Source: Cryptomeria japonica | Lineage: Eukaryota; Streptophyta; Pinopsida; Cupressales; Cupressaceae | Length of the DNA stretch: 64,000 bases | Reading direction: 5' to 3' | Assembly: GCF_030272615.1 (NCBI RefSeq) | Contig: NC_081405.1 | Coordinates: 159,240,317-159,304,316, forward strand | Shown: in pieces, positions 59,555 to 64,000 of the stretch | Numbering within the stretch: the stretch's first letter is position 1 | How the letters are laid out: each line of letters opens with the position of its first letter | Made by a program: the position numbers and the translations under genes | Notes under the pieces: model-generated | What the model saw: the letters and a program-made list of their open reading frames with translations, nothing else | Databases searched by the model: none | Told to the model about the DNA's origin: nothing

Positions 59555-60562
59555 AAATGTGTCGTCATCAGTTGCAGATACTTCTCATGGCAACTTGGAG
59601 AGCGTTTTTGATATAAATCCCTCATATGTTGTTCTATCTAGCATATCACTTCCGGAAATTGATACTTTTGCTGTAAGTTTTGATAAATTCATGACTGAAG
59701 CCTGCCATGATTTGCTGTCTAAGCAAACACTTGTTGCTGCCTAGACAGAAGCTTCTCCTAGAATGACAATTGTGGTACAGGAAGAGCTTGTTTCTACACA
59801 AACCACAATTGCTATCACAAATGCGAGTTTACTAGATCTACCCCCATGGTTAAGTTCAATCACTCCTAAGAGTAAGAAGCAGGAGATTTCTCCTAATGTC
59901 TTTGATTTTCAGCAACATAGGAAGCCTAAGCCAAGGGCTGTTAAGAAGGCAAAGACAGTCTCGTGAGTGGTTGTGGACAACAATAAGATGAAGTATGCAG
60001 AGGTGGTAGAACCTCTAGCTGATAAACCACCAGAAGAAATGCAACTATCTGATTACAGATTCACTAGGGTGGAGCTAGGAAGACAAACACATGTTGGGAT
60101 GATGCATGATGCTTAGGACTCAGTGGCTTCATTGGTTCAGGGTTATGATGAGCTCCTAACAAAGAAAGATAAGCTCGAGGAGGAGAACGCACAACTCATC
60201 TCAGTGATCTAAAAGATCACTAATTCTTCAGAAAAGGTTGATCCCTTAACTTCCTCCACTTCTGAAGAGTCTATCAAACAATTGGAAAGAGTTGTTCAAA
60301 AGGCCAAGGTGGTTGATTCTTGAGTAGATCAATTAGTTGATCAAAGTACTCAAGTGGTGAAGAAAGCATTGCATGTGTTGAGCAATGTTAGGGCAGCAAA
60401 AATGAAGTTAAATCAGACTTTAGAAGCTTTTAGCCAAAGTCTAGAATCCACAGAAACAGATCTAAAAATCTGGCATGAGATCGATCAAGTCAATTTAGAA
60501 ATCCTATGCAGCAATATAGTGATACCAAAAAGGGAGAGATACATCGAATTTGAGGAGCTTAT
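59555..60562 (+). pseudogene. Accessory retroelement ORF, last segment
   Basis: Continues the frame of 55153-55409 to the LTR start at 60564, with TAG or TGA codons near 59742, 59964, 60114, 60210 and 60322. It has ESVFDINPSYVVLSS, a Lys/Arg-rich patch (KPKPRAVKKAKTV), then long coiled coils (LLTKKDKLEEENAQLISV, SIKQLERVVQKAKVV, ALHVLSNVRAAKMKLN). The C-terminal coiled coil parallels the end of the inner element's extra ORF. It ends against the LTR, as expected for the last ORF of an element. Confidence 0.6.
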
Positions 60563-60563
60563 G

Positions 60564-61680
60564 TGTAACGTCCCCATTTTGGAGGCAAAATAATTAATTA
60601 AGTTGTCTCATTTAATGATATTTCTTAAGGATAGCTTAATTGATTATTTTAATAAAAAAGTATTAAGTTAATTATTTATAAAGTTGTCAAATAAATAAAA
60701 ATAAAAAGGCAACTTTATATTTAATTAATTTAATAAAGTGACCCAAATTAATATTATATCATAAAAAGTTCGCAATTTAGCATATAACACTAGGGCCTTT
60801 GTCTACTATGAGTTTTGTTATATGTATTTTCTTTTCGACAAATTACATGTAGTTTCAAGACTTGTAATTACAAGTATTTTATCACTTGTAATCTTGTAAC
60901 TTGTAATTGTATGTAAACAAATTACAAGTTGGTTAGCAATAGGATTGTAATTTGAATGTCATAGTTAGTTATAGTTAGTTGTGGAAAAAGTCTCAGTTAG
61001 TTAGACTTCTCCCACTTTTTGCTCTCAGCTCCTCTCCTATATATACAGGAGGGTGCTCTTTGTATTTTTCATCTTCTTAGTAAGCAAGAAAACTCTACAA
61101 AAATTTACAGTCATAAAAACTTTGTGCTTCATACTTGTAAATTGTTTTCTCAAGTAATATCAAGAAGGCTTTGAGTTCCAAACTTTGTGTTGATGTCTTA
61201 CACTTACATCCATTGTGTTCTTGTGTCATAGTGGTATATTTTTCTGCATTTGCTTGACGTTCTAACAAAGTTGTTGAAAGGAGCTTAATTTGACTCCTTG
61301 TAGACTTTGTGCTACAAGTATTGAGAGTTAAATTATTGTAGTTAAGTGTTCAAAACTGAGAAGAGTTGCAAGACTTTGTGCTTGTGGTTGTTACCATTTG
61401 AAGTAGTTCACAAGTGCACCATATCAACAAACTTTGTGCTGTTATATGTTGTACGTTGTTCTTGTTTAAGTCATTTTGGAAAGGTAGACAAGATAGTGGA
61501 AAGCAAAGACTTTGAACTTTGTTTCTATTTTCTCATCCCAGGGAAGTGACGAAAGACTTTGAGCTTTCACGGAAACTTCACTTTCTTTTTGTATAAGCAT
61601 TTTGTTATTGTTAAAGTTCCTTAAGTTGTGTTTGTTTTCTTAACTGTTGTTTCTTTTCTAGGAAAAGAAAAGAACATCAT
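60564..61680 (+). mobile_element. LTR starting TGTAACGTCCCC
   Basis: The start TGTAACGTCCCC directly follows the accessory ORF, so it may be that element's 3' LTR. A TATA box (CTATATATACAGG, near 61038) and a polyadenylation-type region follow. Seven variants of ACTTTGTGCT recur between 61118 and 61560. The right end is unclear, and gypsy protease sequence on the other strand begins by about 61700. Confidence 0.6.
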
Positions 61681-61689
61681 CTTTTCTGA

Positions 61690-61985
61690 AAAAAGAGAAA
61701 AGGATGTTGTCCCACCCAATAATAGTAGAAAAAGGAGAGCCTTCCCTTAAATTAGGAGTGTTTTTAACTCACACGCTGTGGTTGAAACCACAATTTTGCA
61801 CATCTTCCCAGGTGTACAAGATTTTCAACCAACAATTTCCATATTGTACCATCCAAGAGTTAGCCATGTACCCTAGTCTAACTGGTAATTTTAATACTAT
61901 CTTAGGATCTGTAAAACATTTTGTAGCTTCAATATCTATCAATATAGAAACAGTTTGGCCATATAACTTACCCAATAATTGAATG
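61690..61985 (-). pseudogene. Ty3/gypsy protease fragment
   Basis: The minus-strand frame has GKLYGQTVSILIDIEATKCF and PKIVLKLPVRLGYMANSWM. This is the retropepsin block with the catalytic D-(S/T)-G altered to DIE, so it is inactive. It continues the gag frame to its right. The element is truncated here and RT onward is missing. Confidence 0.75.
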
Positions 61986-61989
61986 GGTG

Positions 61990-63110
61990 AGGCCTGAAAA
62001 TCAACTTGCCTATTATCTATTGCTATGTGAATCTGATGCTAAGGTGGCTCTCATCGATTTCTTTCCTTTTGTTATCTCGATCGTTGAGGACAAGTGCTAG
62101 CCTATTGTTCTCCTCCACACGTGTAACATCCGCCTCGTGGTGCCCTATGCTCATTAGGATTATCCATGTTGGAGTTCCTTCTATTGTTGTTAGCCCTCTT
62201 CTTGTTCCCATTGTTTCCACCATCATTACCACACTTCAGGTTCCTAATTTGGTAGTTATTGCCTCCTTGTGGGTTATGGTTCTGCAATTTCATATTTCCA
62301 GACTTGGTATCACAATTCCTATGGTAGCTAACACTTGCTGAAGTTTTTGTTCCTACTTCAGAGCCTTCTCAAAAGCCTCATCCATGGTCACAGGACTATG
62401 GATGTCTGCCTCCACTCCAATCTAAGGTCGCAACCCCAAGATGAACTCTCGATGCAGAACTGCTTATCTGATTGATACTAAGGAACATATTTGAGAAGAT
62501 GCAAATTTTTTTCCTAATATTCAGTGACTCTCATGCCAATTTGGACCAAATTTTGGAACTCTTATCATTTTTTTGTCAAAGAAAAGATGGTGTTTCCTAA
62601 AGAGTTGGAGGAAACATTTCCAAGTGACCTCTTAAGGAAGCAACTTCCTCTCGACTTTCTCATTATCCCACTAGGTAGCTGCCTCATCAATGAGTTGGTC
62701 AGCAACCCACATTGCCCTAGTCTCTTTAGAGAGATTACGGAGCTTAAAATACTTATCCATTTTGATGATCCATGACTCAATTCTGTCTCCAATAGTCTTA
62801 TCGTCAAACTTGGGTGGAGTGACCTTCTTGAGGTCCCTACCCAACTCATTTGCAATTCTACCTCGATTATTCTCTCCTTGGTTCTCATCTCTTTGATTCT
62901 ACTCCTCATTCCTGGGGTTCTCATTCTGATTTTGAACCCCATGGATCCCTTAGACCTTTTGCTCTAAGTTTTCCATTTGAGCGCCTTGTTGGTTCAAAAG
63001 ATTAAGGATTTGGTCCATCCCATTCAACCCATTGCTCAAACCACTGCAGTTTGTGTTCCTAGTATCCATAGAGGTAGGCTAGGGTTATCTTGTGTCAAAG
63101 TTTGCAATTT
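61990..63110 (-). pseudogene. Ty3/gypsy gag remnant
   Basis: Minus-strand reading from about 63080: a Gln/Asn/Arg-rich start (QNENPRNEEQNQRDENQ), then VTPPKFDDKTIGDRIESWI, MDKYFKLRNLSKETRAMWVADQLMDEAATWWDN, typical of the plant gypsy gag capsid domain. Further fragments reach a zinc-knuckle-like CYTCGGEQ near 62105. Stops and frameshifts are frequent. It lies just after the primer site and LTR on its right. Confidence 0.8.
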
Positions 63111-63144
63111 AGCATAGTAGACAAAGGCCCTAGTGTTTAACTTA

Positions 63145-63157
63145 GACTCTGATACCA
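63145..63157 (-). promoter_or_regulatory. Primer binding site of the right-edge gypsy element
   Basis: GACTCTGATACCA on the plus strand reads TGGTATCAGAGTC on the minus strand, an initiator-Met type site with a late mismatch. Confidence 0.85.
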
Positions 63158-63160
63158 AAA

Positions 63161-64000
63161 TATAAGGGTCTCACATCTTCCAAACAATTTCCACAATAAA
63201 TAAATGCACAATTTTACACAATTTACAAAATGAAATGATTTTTTATATAAATATAATAAAACTACATTTCCCATGTAATTGTGCTAGATCCAGGTACAAG
63301 CACATTTATATATGTACAATGACACCTCTTGGCACTCATGCCATGTAATCTTATCTTATCAATTATAAAATTCAAGTTCATACAAATATTCATCAATGAT
63401 ACATATATAATGAAATACAATCAAATAAGGTCTTTGATCCCCATTATCCACCAAGTGTCCTCCGCAATTCGATCATGAGAACATAGTTGATGCGCTTTTC
63501 TACCCAACCACGAAGCCTTACGCTTCCCCGAAGTTCTTCGTAACACAAAGAACACCCAACCCTGCACTAAGAGTTGGGCAACCTAGAAACAAAAGGCAGG
63601 AGGGTGTCTCAGTGCAAACTTGAAATGATCACATGCAATTCCTAACCTGAATATGTAATGCCTACAATCAAGATATGGTAGAGAATTTTATCCATAAATT
63701 TGCTAGGCTATGTTCATTTATTTCAATGAACTCCTAACTTTGGCCAAATTTCTTTAAGATATAACGGTGATCCTGAGAAGAGGATCACATTCTTTGTAAA
63801 TCCATATTCGGCACCCCTATAACAAATATCCTCATAGAAAATGCATTTCTATCCTTTCTTTCATGTAATAATGGCTATAATGCATTCATTTCCTTGTATA
63901 ATTTTTATGCAATAACTCATGAAGATGCAAATTAACTCGTGCAATAATAGCATCATGATTCTTTGATGCATATTTGCCTATAAGTATCTTGTTCTTTTGC
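63161..64000 (-). mobile_element. 5' LTR of the right-edge gypsy element, incomplete
   Basis: Collinear with the LTR at 40830-41835 and the same orientation. It runs off the window, so its outer end and target duplication cannot be seen. Confidence 0.85.

Overview
The window looks like a piece of a very large seed-plant nuclear genome, most likely a conifer. This is an inference from three things: one spliced host gene in long introns, almost wall-to-wall nested LTR retrotransposons and hAT transposons, and retroelement families whose LTRs start TGTAATGTCCCC. I see no bacterial operons, rRNA, tRNA or CRISPR. The species cannot be fixed from the sequence.

Layout. 0-2.9 kb: the 3' end of a decayed Ty1/copia element with its 3' LTR. 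3.9-21.7 kb: a chromovirus-like LTR element (element B, 4068-21459) flanked by a 212-bp direct repeat of target DNA. Its 5' LTR is split by a young Ty3/gypsy element (inner element, 4753-14515; 323-bp LTRs, TSD GAGAG) with gag-pol and an extra ORF after pol. 22.3-26.2 kb: a minus-strand copia remnant carrying two solo LTRs, each with a perfect 5-bp TSD. 27.6-28.6 kb: a G/C-rich non-autonomous hAT element with 8-bp TSDs. 28.8-38.8 kb: nine consecutive exons of a host GH35 beta-galactosidase, closest in my recollection to Arabidopsis BGAL17. One 5.9-kb intron of this gene holds a TRIM and hAT remains. 39.8-41.8 kb: a gypsy pol scrap and an LTR. 42.0-44.7 kb: a pol-less LTR element that carries a piece of an ER-type Ca2+-ATPase gene.

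45.5-60.6 kb: one long retroelement-type reading frame on the plus strand is broken by three insertions: element C (46802-52866, minus strand), a solo LTR (53516-55147, TSD GTAGA) and a nearly complete hAT transposon (55410-59546, TSD GTTTGCAC). 60.6-64 kb: another LTR, then a minus-strand gypsy element (protease, gag, PBS, LTR) that runs off the right edge.

The most unusual signal is shared by elements B and C. Both have TGT(A/C)ATGTCCCC LTR starts and an initiator-Met type primer site. Both carry an unfamiliar ORF with repeated WDPG / WD-x-G-I motifs in place of most or all of pol. Both are flanked by target duplications of hundreds of bases (212 bp and 279/287 bp) instead of the usual 4-6 bp. 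The other insertions whose ends I could define have ordinary 5-bp or 8-bp duplications. This suggests a family of non-autonomous LTR elements with an atypical integration or repair route. All divergence values are counts made by eye.
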